Below are positions 35,584-44,175 of a stretch of 64,000 nucleotides of DNA, one piece after another. The position numbers and the translations under genes were made by a program. Under the pieces are notes generated by a model, which worked only from the letters and a program-made list of their open reading frames with translations, searched no databases and was not told where the DNA came from. Origin of the DNA: Chroococcidiopsis sp. CCMEE 29 (GTDB taxonomy: Bacteria; Cyanobacteriota; Cyanobacteriia; Cyanobacteriales; Chroococcidiopsidaceae); contig NZ_CP083761.1 in NCBI RefSeq assembly GCF_023558375.1, positions 5,039,001 to 5,103,000 on the forward strand, read 5' to 3'. Numbering within the stretch: position 1 is the first letter of the stretch; every line of letters starts with the position of its first letter.

Positions 35584-35756
35584 AATTTTTCGGTAAAGGG
35601 GCGAGGGACGAGGGAATACCATGAATAAAAATTTGCTCTTCGCCGCATCTGTTCTTCTGGTATAGATTCCTCGTATAAATCCGCTGTTCGTAACTAGTAC
35701 CTAATTGGAGTTTTAGGGACAAGCAGTCAAGGAAAACACAAGCTAAACAACTAAAC

Positions 35757-35797
35757 GTTCTTCGTCCCTCGCCCCTCATCCCTCGCCCCTCGTCCCT
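35757..35797. repeat. CTCGCCCCT-type intergenic repeat
   Basis: Five or so copies of a nine- to ten-base CTCGCCCCT/CTCGTCCCT unit lie just after the pfkA stop. A reversed short copy lies at 35598-35615. The unit is the same as that found inside tilS and the acyltransferase gene. Confidence 0.75.
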
Positions 35798-35806
35798 ATA
35801 GTTGGG

Positions 35807-36889
35807 TCAGTCTCCCAAGCAAATACCCAATCCACGGGCAGTTTTAACCAGAGTACCATTGGAATCAACCGCTCGGTATTGGGCGATCGCTTCGGTGATT
35901 GGTACACTCACCACTTGGCGTTTTTGCCAAGTCACCATTTGGTCGTATTTCTCTTCTGCAATCAAATCAACTGCTGCCACTCCAAAAGCAGCTGCAATCA
36001 ACCGTTCCAAAGGTGAGGGTGTTCCTCCTCGTTGAATATGCCCTAAAACTGTAACTCGTGTTTCCGCACCGCTACGGCTACAAATCTCATCAGCCAAGTA
36101 TTGACCAATGCCACCATATCGACATTGACCTAAACGATTGGTGCTGACAACTGATTCGCCTGTTTCGGTACGCACTGCCTCTGACACAATCATCAAAGAG
36201 TAATTCTTACCTTGCTCTTGGCGTTGTTGGATCTTGCGGCACACAGAGTCGATTGTGTAAGGAATCTCAGGAATCAAAATCACATCCGCTCCTCCAGCAA
36301 TCCCGGAACTAATAGCAATGTGTCCGGCATCACGACCCATTACTTCCAGGATGATGACTCTACTATGACTAGCAGCAGTGAAATGTAATCGATCCAGTGC
36401 TTCGGTAGCAATATTAACAGCCGTATCAAACCCAATAGAATGCTCGGTGACACCTACGTCGTTATCAATGGTTTTAGGGATTGCTACTAGGTTAAGATCC
36501 CCCTGTTGCGCGAGACGGCGCAGAATTGCCATACTGCCATCACCACCAATGCCAATCATCGCTTCGAGACCCAGTTGATGGTAACCAGCGATAATTTCCT
36601 CAGAGCGATCGCACAAAGTTCCATCAGGCATGGGAAAGGCAAAAGGATCTCCTTTATTAGTCGTCCCTAAAATTGTGCCGCCTGCGGTTAGCAATGGATC
36701 AACCTTTTCGATTTCTAAGGGTATGAATTGAGGAGGTCGATTCATCAACCCTTGGGTAGCTTGCCGAATACCTAGCACCTCCCAGCCATAAGTTCCTGTA
36801 GCACGATAAACTACAGCCCGAATTACAGCATTCAAACCAGCACAGTCTCCACCACTGGTAAGAATTCCAATGCGTTTGCGCTCTCCCAT
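35807..36889 (-). CDS. pfkA: 6-phosphofructokinase
   Basis: The 360-residue protein has the nucleotide loop ILTSGGDCAGLNAVIR, IGIGGDGSMAILRR, the catalytic block AIPKTIDNDV, and MGRDAGHIA. It phosphorylates fructose-6-phosphate in glycolysis. At the two positions that discriminate phosphoryl donors, it has Gly in GGDGS (as in ATP enzymes) and Lys in PKTIDND (as in PPi enzymes), so the donor cannot be fixed by these residues alone. It diverges from era. Confidence 0.93.
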   Translation of the reverse strand: MGERKRIGILTSGGDCAGLNAVIRAVVYRATGTYGWEVLGIRQATQGLMNRPPQFIPLEIEKVDPLLTAGGTILGTTNKGDPFAFPMPDGTLCDRSEEIIAGYHQLGLEAMIGIGGDGSMAILRRLAQQGDLNLVAIPKTIDNDVGVTEHSIGFDTAVNIATEALDRLHFTAASHSRVIILEVMGRDAGHIAISSGIAGGADVILIPEIPYTIDSVCRKIQQRQEQGKNYSLMIVSEAVRTETGESVVSTNRLGQCRYGGIGQYLADEICSRSGAETRVTVLGHIQRGGTPSPLERLIAAAFGVAAVDLIAEEKYDQMVTWQKRQVVSVPITEAIAQYRAVDSNGTLVKTARGLGICLGD

Positions 36890-37030
36890 CTTGATTCTTT
36901 AAGCTAGATCAAGCAGTAGATTAAACTGAAGCAGAGACGATTGATTACAATTCCAATGTGACTTCATTTTTCGTTAATTTTTGCAATAAATCACTGCAGC
37001 AGTCAGTTAAATATCAGGGTGGATTAGTAG

Positions 37031-37984
37031 GTGAGTAGCATTGATGACATCCCAGCCTTATCAGGGGAACTGATCATTCCCCAAGCACCTCCTGGATTCA
37101 AGTCAGGCTTTATCGGCATTATCGGTCGCCCTAATGTTGGCAAGTCAACCCTGATGAACCAACTGGTAGGCCAAAAAATTGCTATTACTTCCCCAGTGGC
37201 GCAGACAACGCGCAATCGGTTGCAGGGAATTCTAACCACACCGGAAGCCCAACTGATTTTTGTTGATACGCCAGGAATTCATAAACCCCATCATCAGCTG
37301 GGGGAAGTGCTGGTACAAAATGCCCGCATCGCTATTGATTCGGTTGATGTGCTGCTGTTTGTGGTAGATGGAGCAGTAGAGGCTGGTGGTGGCGATCGCT
37401 ACATCGTGGAATTACTCAGTAAAACTGAAACGCCAATAATTTTAGGGTTGAATAAAATCGACCAACAACCCTCAGATTCTCAACTCATCGACAGCACTTA
37501 TGCGGAGATAGCTGAACTTCACCAATGGCAGATGGTGAAATTTTCTGCACTTACCGGCGAAGGGGTAGAACCGCTACAGCAGATATTAACTGAACACTTA
37601 GAACCGGGACCTTATTACTACCCTCCTGACTTGGTAACTGACCAGCCAGAACGCTTTATTATGGGGGAACTGATTAGGGAACAAATTTTGCTGCTGACGC
37701 GGGAAGAAGTGCCTCACTCAGTAGCAATTACTATTGACCAAGTAGAGGAAGCACCAACGATTACCCGTGTCTTCGCCACTATACATGTAGAGCGCAGTTC
37801 TCAAAAAGGGATTTTAATTGGCAAAAATGGAACGATGCTCAAAGCGATTGGTAGCGCTGCCCGCGAACAAATCCAAAAGTTAATTGCTGGAAAAGTTTAC
37901 TTGGAATTATTTGTAAAGGTGCAGCCAAAATGGAGGCAGTCGCGTCTCCGTTTGTCAGAGCTGGGTTATCGTGTAGAAGAATAA
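37031..37984 (+). CDS. era: GTPase Era
   Basis: The 317-residue protein has the G1 loop GRPNVGKSTLMN, G3 DTPGIHKP, G4 NKID and the C-terminal KH domain with GKNGTMLKAIGSAAREQIQ. Era binds the 3' end of 16S rRNA and assists 30S subunit assembly. The start is GTG with an AGTAGGTGAG context. The gene is single, followed by about 390 bases of AT-rich spacer. Confidence 0.96.
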   Translation: MSSIDDIPALSGELIIPQAPPGFKSGFIGIIGRPNVGKSTLMNQLVGQKIAITSPVAQTTRNRLQGILTTPEAQLIFVDTPGIHKPHHQLGEVLVQNARIAIDSVDVLLFVVDGAVEAGGGDRYIVELLSKTETPIILGLNKIDQQPSDSQLIDSTYAEIAELHQWQMVKFSALTGEGVEPLQQILTEHLEPGPYYYPPDLVTDQPERFIMGELIREQILLLTREEVPHSVAITIDQVEEAPTITRVFATIHVERSSQKGILIGKNGTMLKAIGSAAREQIQKLIAGKVYLELFVKVQPKWRQSRLRLSELGYRVEE

Positions 37985-38371
37985 TCATACTAATCAAAAC
38001 TAGAATTTCAACTCTATCTTCTCCAGTTATAAGTAATTCTAATTTTTTAGTTTATTTATAGAATTGAGTTAAAAAGAATCATAGAGAAAATATGCTCTTG
38101 CAGGTTTCTGTCTAAAAACAAACAATAAGACTTAGTTTTCTAGGCAGTTGTTCGGTAAGCGTGTGTGAATAATTACAATTTTAGCTTTCATAAATTTTCG
38201 TGGTTAAAAAGTAGCAGCTAAGTTGTTTAACTATGTAGTAAAAAATACCTACAAACCGCTCAGCTATTAAACCTAAAAAAATATTCACTCATTGTTCATT
38301 CTCTAGATAAAATATATCTACTAGTGAATTTGAGTATACATACTTAGTAATACTTCAATTGTCTGAAAAAG
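37985..38371. other. AT-rich intergenic region upstream of the PstS-like gene
   Basis: No gene is visible. The stretch is distinctly AT-rich. Near its end a loose inverted repeat, ATTCACT (about 38284) and AGTGAAT (about 38322), lies before the PstS-like gene. A single Pho-box-like octamer, ATTAAACC (about 38265), occurs but without a second repeat at the right spacing. Confidence 0.35.
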
Positions 38372-39454
38372 ATGAGTGATAAAAACAAACATGGATCACA
38401 TAACAAAGACCTCGTACTGCTGATTAGAGGTCTAATCATTGGCAAATTGCTTACACTTGTAGTTGTTGGCGGAGTATTGTGGTGGCTAAGACCACGTTTA
38501 TGGGATTTTAGTGTCCCTTCCTTTCAAAGTTCAAGTACTGCTAATGCTGCTGCTACTGCCTCAAACTTTCAAAAAGTTAGTAATGTTCCAATCGGCTCAT
38601 TCGACTACGGTGGTAGTCCAGCCTGGGCACCTATCCGGCAACTTGTAGATTCTCAAATTGTCAATGCTCGTCCTGAACTACAGTTGCGCTATGTAAACCC
38701 TGCCAAAGGCAGTCCTGGTTCAAGCTCAGGTATCCGCATGTTGCTCAATGGGCAACTAGATTTTGCTCAGTCTTCCCGTCCCCTCACAAAAGAAGAATCC
38801 GCCATTGCTCAGCAGCGAGGTTTTACACTGGAGCAACGACCGATCGCGATTGATGGTGTAGCGGTAGTAGTTAACCCATCGCTGAATGTACCAGGCTTAA
38901 CGGTAGACCAGTTGGAGCAAATTTATCGGGGAGAGATCGCCAACTGGAGCCAAGTAGGTGGACCCAACCTACCTATCACCCCCTTCTCCCAACGCCCAGA
39001 GGATGGGGACACGGGAATATTTTCTGCACAAGATGGCTTGCAGCAACCGTTTGGACCAAATGTGCAATATGTCTATTCCACAACGGAGGCGCTGCGCCGA
39101 GTCAGCCAGACTCCTGGTGGTTTATACTACGCTTCTGCCCGTGGAGTGATAGCTCAATGTAGCGTGAAACCTTTACCTTTAGGTCGCACTGCCAATCAGC
39201 TTGTGCCCCCTTACCGTGAACCCTTAGTGTCGCCTGAGCAGTGCCCGAGTCAGCGCAACCAGCTTAACCTTGAAGCATTTGAGAATGGCAGCTACCCTAT
39301 TACCCGCAACTTGTTTGTAATTATTAAGCAGAACCAGGGTAAGGAACAGCAGGCAGGGGAAGCCTATGCTAATCTTTTGCTTACCCAACAGGGGCAAAAT
39401 GCACTTGCACGGGCTGGTTTCACACAGGCTTCGCTAGAGCAATCTACTCAGTAA
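38372..39454 (+). CDS. Membrane-anchored PstS-like substrate-binding protein
   Basis: The 360-residue protein has one N-terminal membrane helix (LTLVVVGGVLWWL, about 30-45), a Ser/Ala-rich linker, and a PstS-type (PBP-like) domain: YVNPAKGSPGSSSGIRMLLN, GQLDFAQSSRPLTKEE and QLEQIYRGEIANWSQVGG. The GSSSG and TDF-like FAQSSRP parts correspond to the anion-binding loops. It is not linked to permease genes, so it may bind phosphate or another anion for a sensory or scavenging role. It differs clearly from PstS at 53971. Confidence 0.8.
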   Translation: MSDKNKHGSHNKDLVLLIRGLIIGKLLTLVVVGGVLWWLRPRLWDFSVPSFQSSSTANAAATASNFQKVSNVPIGSFDYGGSPAWAPIRQLVDSQIVNARPELQLRYVNPAKGSPGSSSGIRMLLNGQLDFAQSSRPLTKEESAIAQQRGFTLEQRPIAIDGVAVVVNPSLNVPGLTVDQLEQIYRGEIANWSQVGGPNLPITPFSQRPEDGDTGIFSAQDGLQQPFGPNVQYVYSTTEALRRVSQTPGGLYYASARGVIAQCSVKPLPLGRTANQLVPPYREPLVSPEQCPSQRNQLNLEAFENGSYPITRNLFVIIKQNQGKEQQAGEAYANLLLTQQGQNALARAGFTQASLEQSTQ

Positions 39455-39530
39455 GCGAGCTCACTTCAAAGGCGATGATCTCCATCTCACACCTTTAGTC
39501 CTGTATTTGCTATGATAGTTAAGCTGACTA

Positions 39531-39612
39531 GCGGACGTGGCGGAATTGGCAGACGCGCTAGATTTAGGTTCTAGTACCGTAAGGTGTGAAGGTTCAAGTC
39601 CTTTCGTCCGCA
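39531..39612 (+). tRNA. tRNA-Leu (anticodon UAG)
   Basis: The acceptor stem GCGGACG (39531-39537) pairs with CGTCCGC (39605-39611), followed by discriminator A. The D arm is GGCGGAATTGGCAGAC, the anticodon stem-loop CTAGATTTAGGTTCTAG presents TAG, a long variable arm is present as required for tRNA-Leu, and the T arm has GGTTCAAGTCC. CCA is not encoded. Confidence 0.97.
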
Positions 39613-39700
39613 TTCTCTCTCTCCTTAATCCTTCCAAGCCTCTCGAAACCTACAACTCAAGCAGCAGTCTTAACAATAGATTGTTAGATTTTATCTAAGA

Positions 39701-39811
39701 TTATTGCCTTTTTGGGTTTAAAGAGCATTTGGCATAGCAGTAGCGTTGGCTCCCTTTACTCGTCAAGCCATGCTTATGTGGTTTTTCATCACCGCACAGG
39801 GGACATTTCAT
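39701..39811 (-). pseudogene. IS1-like InsA zinc-finger fragment
   Basis: A 36-residue frame reads KCPLCGDEKPHKHGLTSKGS and then QRYCYAKCSLNP. The spaced cysteines and the K-H-G...G-x-Q-R-Y pattern match the N-terminal zinc ribbon of IS1-type InsA and related transposases. The rest of the transposase is gone. Confidence 0.6.
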
Positions 39812-39878
39812 TGTACTGCTAGTAATCGACTTCACTTTGTTCAGTCTAGCAGTCCCACACTTCCGCCCTGCACGACTA

Positions 39879-40708
39879 TCAATTGGACCAGAGCCGCTGA
39901 AATGTTGTCTGCTCAGACGGGAGAAATTTCAGCAGGGCGCGTGACTCGGCTGAATCCTCGGGAAAGAAGGTCAAAAGTTCAAAATATTGTGCTGTTGGTT
40001 TAGGAATGGGCTTACTATCAGGTTGATTGGGTATTTTTACTAAGCGAACTAGGGGATACATTTGCTATACGTCCCCAGACTTGCACATTATCTAGATGCC
40101 AAGCTTCACGCCAAGGAGTGCGTAGATCTGGGTTAGGAGTTACTCCCCGTAGCTGCATCCAACTTGCAGCAGTTTGACGCACTTGCTCAATAAAGGAACA
40201 GACTGCTTCTAATCTACGTACTGGTACATCGAAACGGAGCGATCGCTCCCCTGAAAACTGCCAATGGCAACCAATGAGCGGTTTTCTGCCCTCATTCTCC
40301 CCCTCATAGTATTCTGGGAAAAACAATCGATGGTCGACACGTCGCCAGGATTTACCAAAACCACCTAGCAACATAGCAAATCGAGTTGAGGCTTTGGTTA
40401 ATTTTGTCAGAGCTTCCTGCTGTTCTGTGTTGGGTAGTTCTCGTGTCAGCAGCCAAGTTAACTCGCTGAAGTCGCTTCGTTGGAAATTTGCCACAGGCAT
40501 CTAAATAAGTAGGCAGAGTTTTCCCACTCCCAGCGACAGGATGAAGTCGCTTCGTTGGAAACGTATGAATTAAACTACCATTCTTCCCAGCACTGCCAAG
40601 CGTGACAGGCACTTGGGTTGTAATGTCACGCGGCGTTGTTTGGTTGGTAAGTTTAGTTTTCCAATTGATCGGAGTTAGGGGGAAAATAGGAACTGTGTTA
40701 GCTGCCAT
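39879..40708 (-). pseudogene. RAMP-superfamily (type III CRISPR-like) protein, pseudogene
   Basis: Three minus-strand frames together look like one decayed protein of about 270 residues. The N-terminus (MAANTVPIFPLTPINWKTKL, from 40708) includes VTLGSAGKNGSLIHT. The middle (40500 to 40018) has FAMLLGGFGKSWRRVDHRLF, whose Gly-rich loop followed by an Arg pair resembles RAMP proteins. The C-terminus (40061 to 39879) ends FLPSEQTTFQRLWSN. A 20-base direct repeat at 40467-40486 and 40542-40561 flanks an internal stop. No cas gene or CRISPR array is nearby. The RAMP assignment is an inference from the glycine loop. Confidence 0.45.
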
Positions 40709-40761
40709 AAGAACCTAGCGGCAAGAAGGAATGAAATGATTACTACTGTTATGATTCCTAG

Positions 40762-40974
40762 ATGCCTAGACTAAACCCAACCGTAGAACAAGCGTTTGCC
40801 GCTGTTCGTGTTTGCCAACTGCTGTCAAACTACAGTCGTAATATTTATCTATTTCGTTACGATGACACTAGAGAGATTATTTATGTAATTGCTGGAACTG
40901 AAGTAGATCCAGAGCAAATACAAATTGAAATTTATACGAGTGGACTGTGGAGAAGCATAAACAATGAAACCTAA
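40762..40974 (+). CDS. DUF6888-like small protein (toxin/antitoxin-like pair, first gene)
   Basis: The 70-residue protein reads LNPTVEQAFAAVRVCQLLSN and then IYLFRYDDTREIIYVIAGTE. It resembles the small cyanobacterial DUF6888 family. Its last codons overlap the start of the next gene by 11 bases, the type of coupling seen in toxin/antitoxin operons. Toxicity has not been shown from sequence. Confidence 0.65.
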   Translation: MPRLNPTVEQAFAAVRVCQLLSNYSRNIYLFRYDDTREIIYVIAGTEVDPEQIQIEIYTSGLWRSINNET

Positions 40975-41164
40975 TTTCCATGAAATGTCTTATCCAGAAT
41001 TAAGAAAGTATATCTTTGCTAATCGTCAAGATAGTGAAGCCTTTGGTGTTTACCTTGATCGCTTGCACGCCGATCCAAACATCAAATGGATCAGAGGAGA
41101 CACTCCTGAAGGATTGAAACTATTTGAGGAAAAGCTAAAGAAGGGAATGCCTTCGCAGGAGTGA
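40964..41164 (+). CDS. DUF6887-like small protein (toxin/antitoxin-like pair, second gene)
   Basis: The 66-residue protein starts MKPNFHEMSYPELRKYIFAN and contains RQDSEAFGVYLDRLHADPN, a highly charged helical protein. The opening is typical of the DUF6887 family, which in cyanobacteria is encoded next to DUF6888. The two genes overlap and should be translated together. The pair sits in the island of decayed genes after tRNA-Leu. Confidence 0.7.
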   Translation: MKPNFHEMSYPELRKYIFANRQDSEAFGVYLDRLHADPNIKWIRGDTPEGLKLFEEKLKKGMPSQE

Positions 41165-41173
41165 CATTGAAAC

Positions 41174-41494
41174 CTAATATCCAAAGGAGCCACCATATCT
41201 AATGGTGGCTTCCATTCTAGAAACGGCTACAGTATCGGCAACACCTGGAAGAAGATTAATATATTCCCCTGCTGCAACTTCAAAGCGATAGCGAAGCGAA
41301 CTTTCTCGGCGGTAATTTGCAACCCAAAGTTGCTGAGCCAACAAATCAGTTTCTCTTAAGTAGTTCTCAAACCAAACTCCCTGGTCTTTTGAGCTAAGTC
41401 GTACTATAGCTCTCTCAAGATCGCCAGCGTAGCGCTCCTTGGTTTGAACAATCAACCGCCACGCATTCTTCGTCCATACGAAGTATGGGCGGAG
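41174..41494 (-). pseudogene. Unknown protein, N-terminus cut by the IS605 remnant
   Basis: The frame is open from a stop at 41495 and reads AWRLIVQTKERYAGDLERAI down to a stop at 41174; the only start codons are a weak TTG at 41455 and others inside. It abuts the end of the TnpA remnant, so the 5' part was probably lost there. It has a helical N-terminal half and no motif that I recognise. Confidence 0.4.
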
Positions 41495-41573
41495 TTAGCG
41501 GCGGGTAGGAGCTTCTGGTTCGTTTTGGCTGTGGATGTAAGCTTTAAGGACTTCTAACGGCGCACCACCACTC
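41495..41573 (-). pseudogene. IS200/IS605 TnpA (Y1 transposase) C-terminal fragment
   Basis: The minus strand reads SSGGAPLEVLKAYIHSQN followed by EPEAPTRR and a stop. This is the usual last helix of cyanobacterial Y1 TnpA proteins (GAPLEVLKxYI). Everything upstream, including the HUH and tyrosine motifs, is missing. Confidence 0.7.
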
Positions 41574-42130
41574 GACGTTGGCTAAAAAATAGAGCCAAAG
41601 TCTCTAAACTTCAGCGAAAAGCCGCCAATCAACGGAAAGATTGGGTACACAAGATGGCAGCACATATTGTAGACGGTAATAGTCTGGTTGCCACTGAGCA
41701 ATTAAACATTAAAGGCATGACTCGTAAGGCTAAGAAGGGTAACAGAAAGGGTCAAAAAGCCGGACTTAACCGTTCGATTCTTGACGTTGGCATCGGAGAG
41801 TTCCTCAAGCTCCTTGAATACAAACTTCAGGAGGCTGGAGGGTTCTTAATTTGGATTCCAACCAAGAAAATTAAACCCAGTCAGACTTGTCCAGCCTGTG
41901 GTCATCAGTGTAAGAAAGAATTATCAGAACGCATTCATTGCTGCGATCAATGTTCCTACTCGACTGGACGTGATATTGCTGCAGCGATGGTTTGTCTTAA
42001 TTACGCAACTGGGCTAGGAACTAACCTGGTTAATGCTCGTGGAGTCCAAGCCTCTACTTCCACTGCCACTGGCGGGTGGAAGCAAGCTTGGGCGAAGAAA
42101 CGAGAAACTTCGTCTATGCCGCAGGCATAG
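41558..42130 (+). pseudogene. TnpB C-terminal half (RuvC-II, zinc finger, RuvC-III)
   Basis: The frame reads RAKVSKLQRKAANQRKDWVH, then VATEQLNIKGMTRK with the RuvC-II glutamate, the zinc finger CPACGHQC/CCDQC, and GRDIAAAMVCLNYA with the RuvC-III aspartate. RuvC-I and the N-terminal wedge domains are absent. The 5' end is fused to the TnpA fragment near 41575, so one deletion removed the middle of an IS605 element with divergent tnpA and tnpB. The protein cannot cut DNA in this state. Confidence 0.85.
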
Positions 42131-42242
42131 GTGGGGTAGTTCATTAGCCAAGATGCCAGTAGCAGCGATCGCGGTGGGGCTGAGGAACTTGCATAGGAAT
42201 TACGATAATGTTTATCCTTATAATTCCTGGTTTTTGTTAACT

Positions 42243-42412
42243 GCAAGCAGTACAGTGTAGGAGTATGTCAATGTTTCACCCCTGATGTCTGTGGTAAAGA
42301 GTGCCAACGCCTCCGATACCCGACAGCCAGTGAATAAGCAGATGCCAAACAGAGTCCTGTTCCGTGGCGAGCGCCACCCAGAAGCAAATAGTGCCTCATT
42401 TCCTCTGGGTTA
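42243..42412 (-). pseudogene. Tyrosine-type site-specific integrase fragment 1
   Basis: Minus-strand frames read LFGICLFTGCRVSEALALFT and TDIRGETLTYSYT; the LFTGCRVSEALAL block with its Arg is the box I region of XerC/phage integrases. The frame is shifted relative to the start of the piece. It abuts the stop of the transglutaminase-like gene. A second fragment of the same type lies at 45267-45491 in the same orientation. Confidence 0.7.
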
Positions 42413-43263
42413 GTTATATTCCACCAAAGTCCAGTAATCATTATTTCCAAGAAACTTGGCGGAAACTTGAATTTTATTTGAACTTACAAGTACGTTTCCT
42501 GTAAATATATTGCCAGAACGAGTTAGCTTAATCCACTTATTTGAGGATACATCAATGACCTGTACGTCCAGCGCGTTGGGAACCTCAATTTGGAAATAAG
42601 CGAATTGATTGGCGGGCAAGTATTTATTCAATGGGGTATATAAATAACTATTCTTCTCTAAGAAAGTCGAATAAGTCCTAGGAAATTCTTCTCCCGCATT
42701 CTTAGAATGAACTTTATAAGTTATTGCATGTTGATATGCTCCTGAAGCATCTTTACTCCGGGAAAATATTTCTAGTTGGGAGCTACCAGCTGGAGCAGCG
42801 GCATTCACGATAATTTTGTTATCTTTTTTCTGAACAAAGGTGTAAGCATCGTTGAAAGAAGCCGAACTAGATTTTAATTTGGAAACAGCAATTATATCTT
42901 CAGGAGCTGACAAGACAACTTGAAAACGACCGCTTGCCTCAATTGTATGATGATGATGACTGACGAGTTGAATACTATCCTTAAAAAACTCAGGTGAAAT
43001 TTCAGGTGTTGTATCAAATTGCTGTTTTGTATAATCTGTTTCCAACAGTTGCCATTTGCTTTTACTAGGAAAATGGTCGAGGATAAACTGTTGAGGAGGA
43101 GTGGCAAAATAAGAGGGATTGAACTGCCTGTTAAATTTTCCGCTATTTATGTTACCTGCCCCCCAAGTTGAATCAAGTAAATACCATTTATTATTAATTT
43201 TTACGGCATTCCAAGCATGATTTATTTCAGTAGTATTACCAATAACATAACCGTATCCCTTAG

Positions 43264-44175
43264 AGGATGTTTGAAAAGTTTTGAAGGGTTAAATTTTATG
43301 CCAGTCGCCTCACCATGATCCGGATCATGGCAAGGTAGATAAATGTCTCCGATGTTTGGGGCAATAACTCATAGTCTCTGACCAATCGGCGACAGCCCAT
43401 TAGCCAGCCAAAAGTTCGCTCCACTACCCACCGCTTTTTCAACAACACGAACCCTTTGGTTTGTTCTGGTCGCAGCACTACCTGCACAATCCAACGACAA
43501 ACGTTCATCACCCATTGCATGAATGGCTCACCGTCAAAGCCTGCATCAACCCAAATTGTATGCAGACGAGACACTGCTGGAGCCATCTTTTTAACTCGCT
43601 TGAGTACTTGTTTGCCGCCCTCACGCTCTCCAACGTTCGCCGCACTCACTAACACTCGCAGCACTAAGCCCAACGTATCCACTGTCAAAAACCGTTTGCG
43701 TCCCTTAGTTAATTTACCTGCATCAAAGCCGACTGCCTTGCTGACCATTGCCGCGCTTTTGACACTTTGACTGTCAATGATTGCTTCGGATGGGCTTGGT
43801 TGTCGCTCCTGAGCCACTCTCATCCACTGCCGCAGACGCTCATGTATCCTGAGCCAAGTTCCATCAAGACGCCAGTTGCGAAAGTATGTGTACACTGTTT
43901 GCCATGCTGGGAAGTCACTCGGTAAAGATCGCCAGCGCACCCCCTCCACTAGAACATAAAATATAGCGTTGAGAACTGCCCACATCTTGGCTTCACGGGG
44001 ACGACCACCAGGTTTTGGTTCTGGAATCAGGTCACTGAGCAATTCATACTGGGCAAGAGTCAGATTACTAGGGTAAGCTTTACTCATTGTACTCACTCGG
44101 TGCTGTGTTCTTTACTATTCGCAGCTTACACTGGGTGAGCTTTTTTACTACCTAACCGACTTTTAAAACATCCTC
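43264..44175 (-). mobile_element. IS5-family (IS427-like) insertion sequence, 912 bp
   Basis: The ends are GAGGATGTTTGAAAAGT and the inverse of GAGGATGTTTTAAAAGT. The flanks are TTA at 43261-43263 and 44176-44178, a three-base duplication of TNA type as made by the IS427 group. The transposase is intact, so this may be a recent and still active insertion. Confidence 0.92.
43296..44087 (-). CDS. IS5-family transposase
   Basis: The protein starts MSKAYPSNLTLAQYELLSDL and has the DUF4096-like N-terminus GGRPREAKMWAVLNAIFYVL. The DDE residues are in SEAIIDSQSVKSA, TIWVDAGFDGEPF and RWVVERTFGWLMGCRRLVRD. It is one uninterrupted frame of 263 codons from ATG 44087 (a GTG at 44096 is also possible), filling most of the element. 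Confidence 0.93.
   Translation of the reverse strand: MSKAYPSNLTLAQYELLSDLIPEPKPGGRPREAKMWAVLNAIFYVLVEGVRWRSLPSDFPAWQTVYTYFRNWRLDGTWLRIHERLRQWMRVAQERQPSPSEAIIDSQSVKSAAMVSKAVGFDAGKLTKGRKRFLTVDTLGLVLRVLVSAANVGEREGGKQVLKRVKKMAPAVSRLHTIWVDAGFDGEPFMQWVMNVCRWIVQVVLRPEQTKGFVLLKKRWVVERTFGWLMGCRRLVRDYELLPQTSETFIYLAMIRIMVRRLA

Larger units (their letters stand above)
41460..42143. mobile_element. Internally deleted IS605-type element
   Basis: The left end carries the hairpin CTTCGTCCATACGAAG (41469-41484) and the right end CTATGCCGCAGGCATAG (42115-42131), as in IS200/IS605 termini. Between them only the 3' third of tnpA and the 3' half of tnpB remain. The right end could still hold an omega-RNA-like (reRNA) region that overlaps the end of tnpB. 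Confidence 0.65.

Noticed and set aside
39746-40003. 85-codon plus-strand frame near the tRNA
   Set aside because: It lies opposite the IS1-like zinc-finger fragment and the end of the RAMP pseudogene, which explain the sequence better.
40467-40561. 20-base repeat (TGAAGTCGCTTCGTTGGAAA) occurring twice, considered as a CRISPR array
   Set aside because: There are only two copies with 55 bases between them, and both are read in frame within the RAMP-like pseudogene as FQRSDF. No third repeat or leader is seen.
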